Part shown: positions 1 through 5,968 of the stretch, piece by piece
Layout: each line of letters opens with the position of its first letter
Position numbering within the stretch: the first letter of the stretch is position 1
Assembly: GCA_003566795.1 (NCBI GenBank)
Contig: PXBU01000439.1
Coordinates: 1-6,216 of the forward strand
Direction of reading: 5' to 3'
Length of the DNA: 6,216 nt
Source: Puniceicoccaceae bacterium
GTDB lineage: Bacteria; Verrucomicrobiota; Verrucomicrobiia; Opitutales; Coraliomargaritaceae
Notes under the pieces: generated by a model
Databases searched by the model: none
Told to the model about the DNA's origin: nothing
The model's input: the letters and a program-made list of their open reading frames with translations, nothing else
Translations under genes and position numbers: made by a program

Positions 1-1095
1 CCGGTCCAGGGCTTCGGTATCACTCTCGCTATCGGTATTTGCGCCTCCATTTTCTGCGCCTTGGTGGTCACCCGCTTCCTGGTGGACTTTGTGGTGCACC
101 GCTTGGGTCTCACCAGTGTACTGGGGCTCTCGCTGTTTCCGGAAAAGAAGATCGATTTCTTCAAATACCGCAAACCTGCCTTTGCTGCGTCCTGGTTGCT
201 GGTGCTGGCCGGCGTTGTCAGCGTCGCCCTGCATCACGACAACATTCTGGGCAAGGACTTTACTGGTGGGGACGAGATAACGGTCAACTTCACCGAGCGG
301 CTGGACACCGGTGAGATCATGCGGGTTGTCAATGAAGAAAATCTCGGAGACGTGACGGCACTCTACCAGAATATGATTGGTCAGGACCGTGAAGTGCTCA
401 AGGTCCAGACGCCATTTGATGAGGCCCGTGCGGTGCTGGAGGTGCTGCAAAATGCATTCCCGGATGCCGGTCTGGAAGAGGCGGGCATCAACCAGATTGG
501 TGCCTCGGTCTCTAAGACGATTCAATGGAACGCGCTCATCTCGGTGATTTGTGCACTCGGCGGCATCCTGCTCTATGTGGCACTTCGCTTTGAAGTTGGC
601 TACGGGGTCGGCGCGGTTGTGGCCACGATCCACGACTCGCTGATGACGATCGGGGTCTTTGTGATTTGTGGTGCACTCGGGATTTTTGTCAGCGGGCAGT
701 TCACCGCGCCGATGTTGGCAGCTATCCTAATGATCGTGGGCTACTCGATCAACGATACCATTGTGGTCTTCGACCGTATCCGGGAAGAGCTTGAGCTCAA
801 CCCGGGCAGCAACTTGCGGAACATCATCAACATGGCGATCAGTCGTGTGATCTCACGCTCAATGTTGACCAGTTTCACCACCTTACTGGCGGCGACTTCG
901 CTTTATATCTTCGGCGAGGGGATCATTATCGATTTCTCCTTTGTCTTCATTGTTGGTATTATTACCGGCACCTTCTCTTCGATCTTTATCGCGAGCCCGG
1001 TCTTTTATTGGTGGCACAAGGGCGACCGCCGCCATGTCGAAGAGCGTGAGCTCACTCCGAAACGCTACGAGTGGGAGAGCCAGAAGGAGGCCTAA
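1..1095 (+). CDS. secDF: Protein translocase subunit SecDF (SecD-SecF fusion), 3' part, cut by the left window edge
   Basis: Inner-membrane accessory of the SecYEG translocon that uses the proton gradient to pull secreted proteins out of the channel on the periplasmic side. The frame is open from base 1 and encodes 364 residues here. Residues 1-27 (PVQGFGITLAIG, then VTRFLVD) are the last membrane segment of SecD. With no stop and no methionine in between, SecF follows: KIDFFKYRK at 50-58, first SecF membrane helix about 59-77, periplasmic domain opened by KDFTGGDE (85-92), helix about 177-195, HDS at 211-213, then GYSINDTIVVFDRIREEL (247-264), SRSMLTSFTTLLAA (285-298) and a last helix near 312-335. 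These are the conserved SecF blocks, in order. A charged cytoplasmic tail ends the protein. The TTG at 61 lies inside the SecD helix and is not a real start. recJ follows after 18 nt. Identity is secure; the fusion is read directly, but the SecD body lies outside the window. Confidence 0.96.
   Translation, partial: PVQGFGITLAIGICASIFCALVVTRFLVDFVVHRLGLTSVLGLSLFPEKKIDFFKYRKPAFAASWLLVLAGVVSVALHHDNILGKDFTGGDEITVNFTERLDTGEIMRVVNEENLGDVTALYQNMIGQDREVLKVQTPFDEARAVLEVLQNAFPDAGLEEAGINQIGASVSKTIQWNALISVICALGGILLYVALRFEVGYGVGAVVATIHDSLMTIGVFVICGALGIFVSGQFTAPMLAAILMIVGYSINDTIVVFDRIREELELNPGSNLRNIINMAISRVISRSMLTSFTTLLAATSLYIFGEGIIIDFSFVFIVGIITGTFSSIFIASPVFYWWHKGDRRHVEERELTPKRYEWESQKEA
1084..1090 (+). promoter_or_regulatory. 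Shine-Dalgarno-like AAGGAGG at the end of secDF, too far from the recJ start
   Basis: AAGGAGG is a near-perfect anti-16S match, but it ends 23 nt before the recJ ATG, well beyond the usual 5-10 nt. There is no nearer in-frame start: the secDF stop (same frame) is at 1093-1095 and no ATG, GTG or TTG codon lies between it and 1114. It may be chance coding sequence (Lys-Glu-Ala end of SecDF) or a loading site helping translational coupling. Confidence 0.25.
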
Positions 1096-1113
1096 GTCCC
1101 CGATCCATTCAAA

Positions 1114-2823
1114 ATGCATTGGACGACGCTCGAGACGGACGAAGCTCTCGCCGAAGAACTGGCGCAGGGGCTCGGAGTCTCGCGGACTTGCGGACGGTTG
1201 TTGGCGCAGATTGGTCTGCGCTCCAAGGAATCGGCTGAGGACTTTTTGCGACCGCGCTTGTCGCACCTGGATCATCCCTTTGCGCTAACGAATCTGGAAC
1301 AGGCGGCTGAGCGCATTGTGGCCGCCGTTAATCGAGCCGAGGATGTGGTCGTGTTTGGTGACTACGATGTCGATGGGATCACCAGCACGGTGCAGTTGAT
1401 CGGCATGCTCCGGCAGCTCGGGCTGGAACCCCGCTTTTGTGTGCCCCGCCGCTTGGAGGAGGGCTACGGCCTCAGTCGCGAGGCCATCGACCGGGTCTTG
1501 GGTGGGCGTCTGCCGCAACTCTTCATCGCTCTCGACTGTGGCACCAACGCGCACGAGCCAGTTGCCTATCTGGTCGAGCAGGGAATTGACGTTATCGTGG
1601 TTGATCACCACCAGGCCAAGGAGCACCCTGTCTCTGAGTGTATTTTGATCAACCCGCATGTGCTCGATGCCGAGGATGCTCCCTGGCGCAATCTCTGCAC
1701 CGCAGGTCTGGTTTTTAAATTACTGCATGGTATTTTACGCAAGTTGCGTGAGGTTGAAGATGCGAGGGTGGAAACGGTGCAGCTCAAGGACACCTTGGAT
1801 CTGGTTGCCCTCGGGACGATTGCGGACTTGGTGCCGTTGCAACGGGAAAACCGGATTCTTTCCTGGTATGGGCTGCGACACCTTCGGACCAATGGCCGCC
1901 CTGGCATACGAGCTCTGGCCGAAATCAGCGGGATCGACAATACTCAGGAGCTGAGCAGTGCCGATATCTCTTTCAAACTCGGCCCGCGGATCAACGCCTG
2001 CGGTCGCTTGGCCGATGCCTCCCGCCCGATCGAACTCCTGCTGGGGAAAAACGCGGATACCTGCCTCGATGTGGCCCGCGAGCTGGACGCCTTCAACAAG
2101 GAGCGCCAAAGCATCGAGCGTCGCATTACTCGGACGGCCGAGGCCCGGGCCGAGCAGGAATTTGTTAACCTGCCCGGAGTGGTGCTCTATGGCGATGATT
2201 GGCACCCCGGTGTAGTCGGGATTGTGGCCAGTCGAGTGAGTCGCCATTTGCACAAGCCTACAGTCGTGCTGGGGGCTGAAGCCGAGATGGCACATGGCTC
2301 TGGTCGTAGCGTTTCCCATGTCGATTTGGTGGCGGTCTTTCATCGTTGTGCCCATCTGCTCGATCACTGGGGCGGCCACCCGATGGCAGCTGGTGTCTCG
2401 CTAAAGGCAAAAAATATCGCCGCCTTTACCGATTGTTTCAACGAGAGTCTACTGGAGCTGTATCCGGACGGGCTACCCGAGCCGACGCTCGCCGTCGCCG
2501 CCTGGATCGAGCCGGATGATCTCGAAGTCGCTCTGCTCACCGAACTCGAGCGCTTACACCCTTTCGGGCAAGCCAATCCCGAGCCGGTCTTCGGCCTGCG
2601 CGGGGTGCGGCTCGATGAAGCACCGCAACCCTTCGGCAAAGGCAACTTTCGCTTTCGATTGCCGACCGGCGGCGGTCGTAGCGTAGTCGGCATCGCGTGG
2701 GGATTCAAACAAGCGCCCGAACCCGGCCTGCCCGTCGACGTAGCCCTGCGCTTTGCCTGGAACCATTGGCGTGGCCGCCGCTCCCCACAGGTCACGCTGG
2801 TGGACTGGAAAAAGGCCGACTGA
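1114..2823 (+). CDS. recJ: Single-stranded-DNA-specific exonuclease RecJ
   Basis: A 5'-to-3' single-strand DNA exonuclease of the DHH phosphoesterase family, acting in the cytoplasm in recombination (RecF pathway), mismatch repair and base-excision repair. At 569 residues it is close to the usual full length. The DHH metal-binding motifs are all present: FGDYDVDGITST (81-92), VPRRLEEGYGL (110-120), ALDCGTN (139-145), VVDHHQ (162-167), ALGTIADLVPL (232-242) and LGPRINACGRL (289-299). The DHHA1 part shows WHPGVVGIVASR (363-374), GSGRSV (395-400) and GGHPMAAG (420-427; many RecJ proteins have another residue at the P). The C-terminal OB-like domain carries HPFGQANPEPVF (482-493). No key aspartate or histidine is missing, so it should be active. 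The N-terminal MHW opening resembles other RecJ proteins and supports the ATG at 1114. It probably shares a transcript with secDF; linkage of secDF and recJ is seen in other bacteria, including Bacillus. Confidence 0.97.
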   Translation: MHWTTLETDEALAEELAQGLGVSRTCGRLLAQIGLRSKESAEDFLRPRLSHLDHPFALTNLEQAAERIVAAVNRAEDVVVFGDYDVDGITSTVQLIGMLRQLGLEPRFCVPRRLEEGYGLSREAIDRVLGGRLPQLFIALDCGTNAHEPVAYLVEQGIDVIVVDHHQAKEHPVSECILINPHVLDAEDAPWRNLCTAGLVFKLLHGILRKLREVEDARVETVQLKDTLDLVALGTIADLVPLQRENRILSWYGLRHLRTNGRPGIRALAEISGIDNTQELSSADISFKLGPRINACGRLADASRPIELLLGKNADTCLDVARELDAFNKERQSIERRITRTAEARAEQEFVNLPGVVLYGDDWHPGVVGIVASRVSRHLHKPTVVLGAEAEMAHGSGRSVSHVDLVAVFHRCAHLLDHWGGHPMAAGVSLKAKNIAAFTDCFNESLLELYPDGLPEPTLAVAAWIEPDDLEVALLTELERLHPFGQANPEPVFGLRGVRLDEAPQPFGKGNFRFRLPTGGGRSVVGIAWGFKQAPEPGLPVDVALRFAWNHWRGRRSPQVTLVDWKKAD

Positions 2824-2858
2824 CAATTTCCAAAATCAGGTGACTCAAAGTTGACGCG

Positions 2859-3656
2859 ATGCCGAAAAAAGAATCCACTGATATCATGCTGAGTATCTTA
2901 TCCCACTGTCGCCTTTTGGGCTATTGCGCGCTCGCTTTCTTGAGTGGTAGCGCCTCGCTGCTGGGCTCCGAGAGCGCGGTGGATACTCCGCCCAGCGGAT
3001 CCGTCCGACTCCCGGGGATCGAGATCCATGCCGAGCGTGGCATAGTCGATGTCGACGCCCGGATCTGCCTGACCGAAGGCATGCTGGAGCTGGTTGCCTG
3101 CACCGAGGGGACCAAGGAGCATGAGTCGATTGTCGCCATCAAGGCACTGCCAGTCCACGTGCATACCGCGCTACTACTGATCGGTGCGAGAAACGGCACG
3201 CCGGCCATGCGCGAACCTATTAATGAGGAACAAACCCGCTGGAGGCACTACAGGCCCAGCGGCGACCCGATTACGGTCTCGCTGGTGGTTCAGGATGACG
3301 AGGGCAACCCGGTCGAACGGCCCATCAGTGATTTCGTCAGGCGTGGCGAGGGCGAGTCTTTCATGCCGAATATGGGCCGGGACCAATCTGCTCCTGGGGC
3401 AGACGAAGCCAACGAAAAATTCCCGGATGCTTTCCTCTTTACTGGCTCGCACTTGGTTGGCGACGATGCGCAAGGGCGCCAATATCTAGCGGATCAAAGT
3501 GGACACGTCATCACAATCAGCACCTTTGGGGATGAGGTGCTGGGCTTGTCGGAAATCCATAGCCACACGAATGACGAGTTGGTTTGGGAGGTGGATCCGA
3601 CCCACCTTCCCGCGCTCGATACCGCGGTGAAGCTGCGCCTGCGGCTTAAACGGTAA
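2859..3656 (+). CDS. Exported YdjY-domain protein, function unknown
   Basis: A 265-residue protein. Its middle matches my knowledge of the YdjY family: GIEIHAERGIVDVDARICL (about 53-71), LELVACTEGTKEHES (76-90, with C81 and H88) and LPVHVHTALLLIGARNG (97-113, with H100 and H102). The C-terminal part (TFGDEVLGL, NDELVWEVDPTHLPALDTAVKL) resembles the longer YdjY proteins I know from planctomycetes and verrucomicrobia. No enzymatic role is established for the family. The N-terminus, LLGYCALAFLSGSASLLG, looks like a signal peptide, so a periplasmic or envelope location is likely; there is no clear lipobox. The start is either ATG 2859 (MPKKES, weak AGGTGA 15 nt upstream) or ATG 2886 (MLSILSHCRLLG, no visible ribosome site but a more typical signal-peptide length); I cannot decide. 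The receptor gene starts 14 nt downstream, so the two are very probably co-transcribed and may work together in solute or metal uptake (inference). Confidence 0.85.
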   Translation: MPKKESTDIMLSILSHCRLLGYCALAFLSGSASLLGSESAVDTPPSGSVRLPGIEIHAERGIVDVDARICLTEGMLELVACTEGTKEHESIVAIKALPVHVHTALLLIGARNGTPAMREPINEEQTRWRHYRPSGDPITVSLVVQDDEGNPVERPISDFVRRGEGESFMPNMGRDQSAPGADEANEKFPDAFLFTGSHLVGDDAQGRQYLADQSGHVITISTFGDEVLGLSEIHSHTNDELVWEVDPTHLPALDTAVKLRLRLKR

Positions 3657-3670
3657 CATCGAACCAAATT

Positions 3671-5809
3671 ATGCAACGATCTACCTTTTGCGCCCTCTGC
3701 GCACTGAGTCACAGTGTTCTAATGGCGACTGAAACATCTCCGGGACCCCAGGAGATTTATGCGCTTGATCCACTCGTTGTCACGGCCGTTCGCACGGAGA
3801 CGGCTTTGGAGGACACCGCCTACACCACGCACATACTCGACTCAAATTTCCTTGAGCAGGGCAACCACCGGACTTTGCCGGAGGCGCTGCAGTATATCCC
3901 TGGTGTGTTGGTGCAGAAAACGGCAGCGGGCCATGGCTCCCCTTTCATTCGCGGGTTCACCGGACGGCAAAACTTGATCATGGTCGACGGTGTACGGATG
4001 AATAATTCGAGCTGGCGCAGCGGCCCGGTGCAGTATTGGAACACCATCGATAGCCGATCCATCGAGCGCTATGAGTTGATTAAAAACCAGGGCTCTGTGC
4101 TCTACGGCTCGGATGCCATCGGCGGCACCGCCAACGTCATCACCAAGAGCTCAAACTTCCGCAACTTTGCCGATGGCGAACATTTCTTCTTCGGGTCCGG
4201 CGATTACGAGTTTCGCAGTAATGGTGACGGATCGCACATTGGGCGTGTGGAATCAGGAGTCGGGATCGGAAACCAGTTTGGGTTTTTCCTCGGCGTGACG
4301 GGTAAGGATTTCGGAGACATTCGCGGGCCGAAAGTCGGAGTGATGGAAAACACCGGTTACACGGAGGAGGCTTTTGATCTGCGCTTTGACATGGCCCTGT
4401 TCGATAGCTCAACGCTGACTTTTGCGCATCAGTACGTGAACCAGGATGACGTCTGGCGCTTTCATTCCACCGTCTTCAACCAAGGCTGGACCAAAGATGG
4501 CAAGGTCGCGACTCCGGGTAACTTCCAAGCGCGAATTTATGACGAAAAACGAAGCTTGACCTACCTGCGCTTGAAGGGAGCAAGCCCGGTGGCGGATGCC
4601 TGGCTGGACCGCTGGTCGTTAACGCTATCGTATCAAACTCAGGAGGACCGTGAATTCCAGGATCGTTCTGCGGGTGCTGCCACAGACCTTCGCCTACAAG
4701 AGACGGAGGTCGAGACCTTCGGCTTTGATCTCTCGCTGGAGTCTGACATTGGGGAGGGCACCCTCGTCTATGGCCTTGATTACTATCATGACGAGGTGGA
4801 CGCTTTCGGTCAACGCGACTCCACTGGTGCCGGCTTGGTCAACACGCCGGGCTTTCGGCCGGTCGCCGATGATTCAAAATATGACTTGGTGGGTGCTTTT
4901 GCTCAGTACACCTGGCGCCCCAGCCAGCACTTCGAAGTCACCGGTGGCGGCCGGTTTACCCATGCCGAAGCGAGGCTCGGAAAGTTTTTTGATGCATCGC
5001 TGGGGGAGGACAGGAGCGCATCGCGCAGCTGGGACGATGTCTCGGGTTCGCTGCGTGCGCTCTACCGCCTCAATGATACTTGGAGTGTCTATGCTGGTAT
5101 TTCACAGGCCTTTCGCGCACCCAATTTGACGGACTTATCGGGAAATCTGACCACCCTCTCAGGCACGCCTGCAGCAGGAAATGTGGACGTGGATCCGGAA
5201 GAATTTATCACCTATGAATTGGGCACACGCTACAACGCGGATACGATTTATCTCAATTGGTCGGTCTATTACACGGATATTTCCGATATCATCACCGGGG
5301 TGCCCGCCGCTGCTGGAAGCGGCACCAATATTACCACCAATGGCCAGGACGGAAAAATCTATGGGGTGGAGCTGGAAGGCCGCTGGCGCTTTCATGCTGA
5401 CTGGACTTTATCGGGCTTTGCCGCCTGGCAGGATGGTGAGACGGAAACGCCTCTATTCATTGGTGGGCCGGTGCAGACGGATAATCTCTCCCGCTTAAAC
5501 CCGCTCAGTGGTTCGCTGGCGCTGCGTTGGGATGCTCCCTCCCGCCGCTACTGGGTGGAAGGGCGCGTCTTGGCTGCGGCCAAGCAGGATAAATTGTCGC
5601 GACGCGATCAAACCGATACGCAGCGGATTCCGATCGGGGGCACGCCCTCTTATGTGGTGCTGATGGCGAATGCCGGGTGGCAAGTCAATGACCACCTGGA
5701 TCTGACGCTGGGGCTGGAGAATCTGACCAACGAGGATTACCGCACCCATGGTTCGGGGCAAAATGAGCCGGGCTTCGGTGCCATTGCCCGCGCAAAGCTT
5801 TCCTGGTAG
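3671..5809 (+). CDS. TonB-dependent outer-membrane receptor (heme/siderophore-type family, substrate unknown)
   Basis: A 712-residue outer-membrane beta-barrel with N-terminal plug, driven by TonB-ExbB-ExbD, importing scarce nutrients, usually iron complexes. A short signal peptide (about residues 1-19, ending VLMA) is followed by a TonB-box-like ALDPLVVTAVRTE near 31-43. The plug shows LPEALQYIPGVLV (69-81), FIRGFTGRQNLIMVDGVRMN (92-111) and GSVLYGSDAIGGTANVIT (141-158). The barrel contains QAFRAPNL (479-486), NVDVDPEE (504-511) with YELGTRY after it, IPIGGTPSYVVL (about 652-663), and the closing LENLTNEDYRTHGSGQNEPG, ending in an aromatic residue (W712). The plug and FRAP motifs resemble heme/hemoglobin and colicin I-type receptors, but no histidine lies between FRAP and the NPNL-like stretch, so heme is uncertain. 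Plug and barrel are complete. No Shine-Dalgarno sequence precedes the ATG; 14 nt separate it from the YdjY gene. Two tandem TAG stops end it. I saw no Fur box. Confidence 0.95.
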   Translation: MQRSTFCALCALSHSVLMATETSPGPQEIYALDPLVVTAVRTETALEDTAYTTHILDSNFLEQGNHRTLPEALQYIPGVLVQKTAAGHGSPFIRGFTGRQNLIMVDGVRMNNSSWRSGPVQYWNTIDSRSIERYELIKNQGSVLYGSDAIGGTANVITKSSNFRNFADGEHFFFGSGDYEFRSNGDGSHIGRVESGVGIGNQFGFFLGVTGKDFGDIRGPKVGVMENTGYTEEAFDLRFDMALFDSSTLTFAHQYVNQDDVWRFHSTVFNQGWTKDGKVATPGNFQARIYDEKRSLTYLRLKGASPVADAWLDRWSLTLSYQTQEDREFQDRSAGAATDLRLQETEVETFGFDLSLESDIGEGTLVYGLDYYHDEVDAFGQRDSTGAGLVNTPGFRPVADDSKYDLVGAFAQYTWRPSQHFEVTGGGRFTHAEARLGKFFDASLGEDRSASRSWDDVSGSLRALYRLNDTWSVYAGISQAFRAPNLTDLSGNLTTLSGTPAAGNVDVDPEEFITYELGTRYNADTIYLNWSVYYTDISDIITGVPAAAGSGTNITTNGQDGKIYGVELEGRWRFHADWTLSGFAAWQDGETETPLFIGGPVQTDNLSRLNPLSGSLALRWDAPSRRYWVEGRVLAAAKQDKLSRRDQTDTQRIPIGGTPSYVVLMANAGWQVNDHLDLTLGLENLTNEDYRTHGSGQNEPGFGAIARAKLSW

Positions 5810-5826
5810 TAGGGCGGCGTCCTACC
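5805..5826 (+). repeat. GTAG-bounded palindrome overlapping the receptor stop codon (REP-like)
   Basis: GGTAG (5805-5809) is the inverted complement of CTACC (5822-5826), and GTAGG (5809-5813) can alternatively pair with CCTAC (5821-5825) around a GC-rich loop GCGGCGT. Both ends therefore present a GTAG, in opposite orientations, and the receptor's tandem stop codons lie in the left arm. Only one copy is visible, so calling it a repeat is an inference from the neighbouring transposase. No T-run follows, so it is not a typical intrinsic terminator, though it could protect the mRNA 3' end. Confidence 0.4.
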
Positions 5827-5848
5827 CTGACTTCCTTGTAACAAATTG

Positions 5849-5874
5849 GTAGCGAACCCGCGAGAGCGGGGTCG
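5849..5874 (+). repeat. REP-like element: GTAG followed by a hairpin with GAGA tetraloop
   Basis: GTAG (5849-5852) stands directly at the 5' foot of a hairpin. Stem CGA (5853-5855) pairs with TCG (5872-5874), A5856 and G5871 are mismatched, CCCGC (5857-5861) pairs with GCGGG (5866-5870), and the loop is GAGA (5862-5865), a GNRA tetraloop. A conserved GTAG or similar tetranucleotide at the foot of an imperfect palindrome is the known signature of REP sequences recognised by RAYT transposases, and a RAYT gene starts 95 nt downstream. I can see only this copy, so its repeated nature in the genome is inferred. No T tract follows. Confidence 0.55.
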
Positions 5875-5890
5875 ACGCCCATCGCGTTGA
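5872..5890 (+). repeat. Second hairpin, mutually exclusive with the GAGA hairpin
   Basis: TCGACGC (5872-5878) can pair with GCGTTGA (5884-5890) over a five-base loop CCATC; six pairs are Watson-Crick and one is a G-T wobble. Its left arm shares TCG 5872-5874 with the outer stem of the preceding hairpin, so only one full-length structure can form at a time. It may be the second half of a composite REP-like element or part of an older repeat. No function can be assigned from the sequence. Confidence 0.35.
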
Positions 5891-5915
5891 ATAGGCAGAT
5901 TCTCTGTAATATAAT
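5887..5915 (+). promoter_or_regulatory. Candidate sigma70-type promoter upstream of the RAYT gene (distal)
   Basis: TTGAAT (5887-5892, four of six consensus matches) and a perfect TATAAT (5910-5915) are separated by 17 nt. Transcription would start near 5922, giving a leader of about 47 nt before the RAYT ATG. The -35 overlaps the right arm of the 5872-5890 hairpin. The surroundings are AT-rich compared with the coding sequence on either side, so a chance -10 match is possible. Confidence 0.4.
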
Positions 5916-5934
5916 AAGCCTGGCAAAATATATG

Positions 5935-5962
5935 TTGACAGAGTGCTGATCGAGGCTATTCT
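5935..5962 (+). promoter_or_regulatory. Candidate sigma70-type promoter giving a leaderless RAYT mRNA (proximal)
   Basis: A perfect -35 TTGACA (5935-5940) and TATTCT (5957-5962, four of six matches) are 16 nt apart. Initiation about seven bases after the -10 falls at 5968-5970, on the ATG at 5969, so the message would have little or no 5' leader. This fits the absence of a properly spaced Shine-Dalgarno sequence; the only purine run, GGGGG at 5963-5967, sits one base from the ATG. Confidence 0.5.
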
Positions 5963-5968
5963 GGGGGT

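Noticed and set aside
61..1095. TTG at 61 as the start of a separate secF gene
   Set aside because: The frame is open to base 1 and the upstream residues are the SecD C-terminal helix; the TTG lies within that helix.
1735..2379. A 214-codon open frame on the - strand inside recJ
   Set aside because: It lies opposite a complete recJ with all motifs, and its translation shows no recognisable domain.
1114..2823. Possible inactive RecJ because of GGHP in the DHHA1 motif
   Set aside because: The variable position after GGH tolerates different residues, and all DHH-domain metal ligands are intact.
2851..2856. TTGACG as a -35 element before the YdjY gene
   Set aside because: It lies only two bases before the ATG at 2859, and the sequence downstream shows no convincing -10 ahead of the ATG at 2886.
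2824..2858. Fur box or other metal-regulator operator upstream of the YdjY-receptor pair
   Set aside because: The short gap shows no GATAATGATAATC-like palindrome or other clear inverted repeat.
5853..5874. Intrinsic terminator for the receptor gene
   Set aside because: The stem is strong and GC-rich, but no T-run follows (the next bases are ACGCCC); the GTAG foot fits a REP-like element better.
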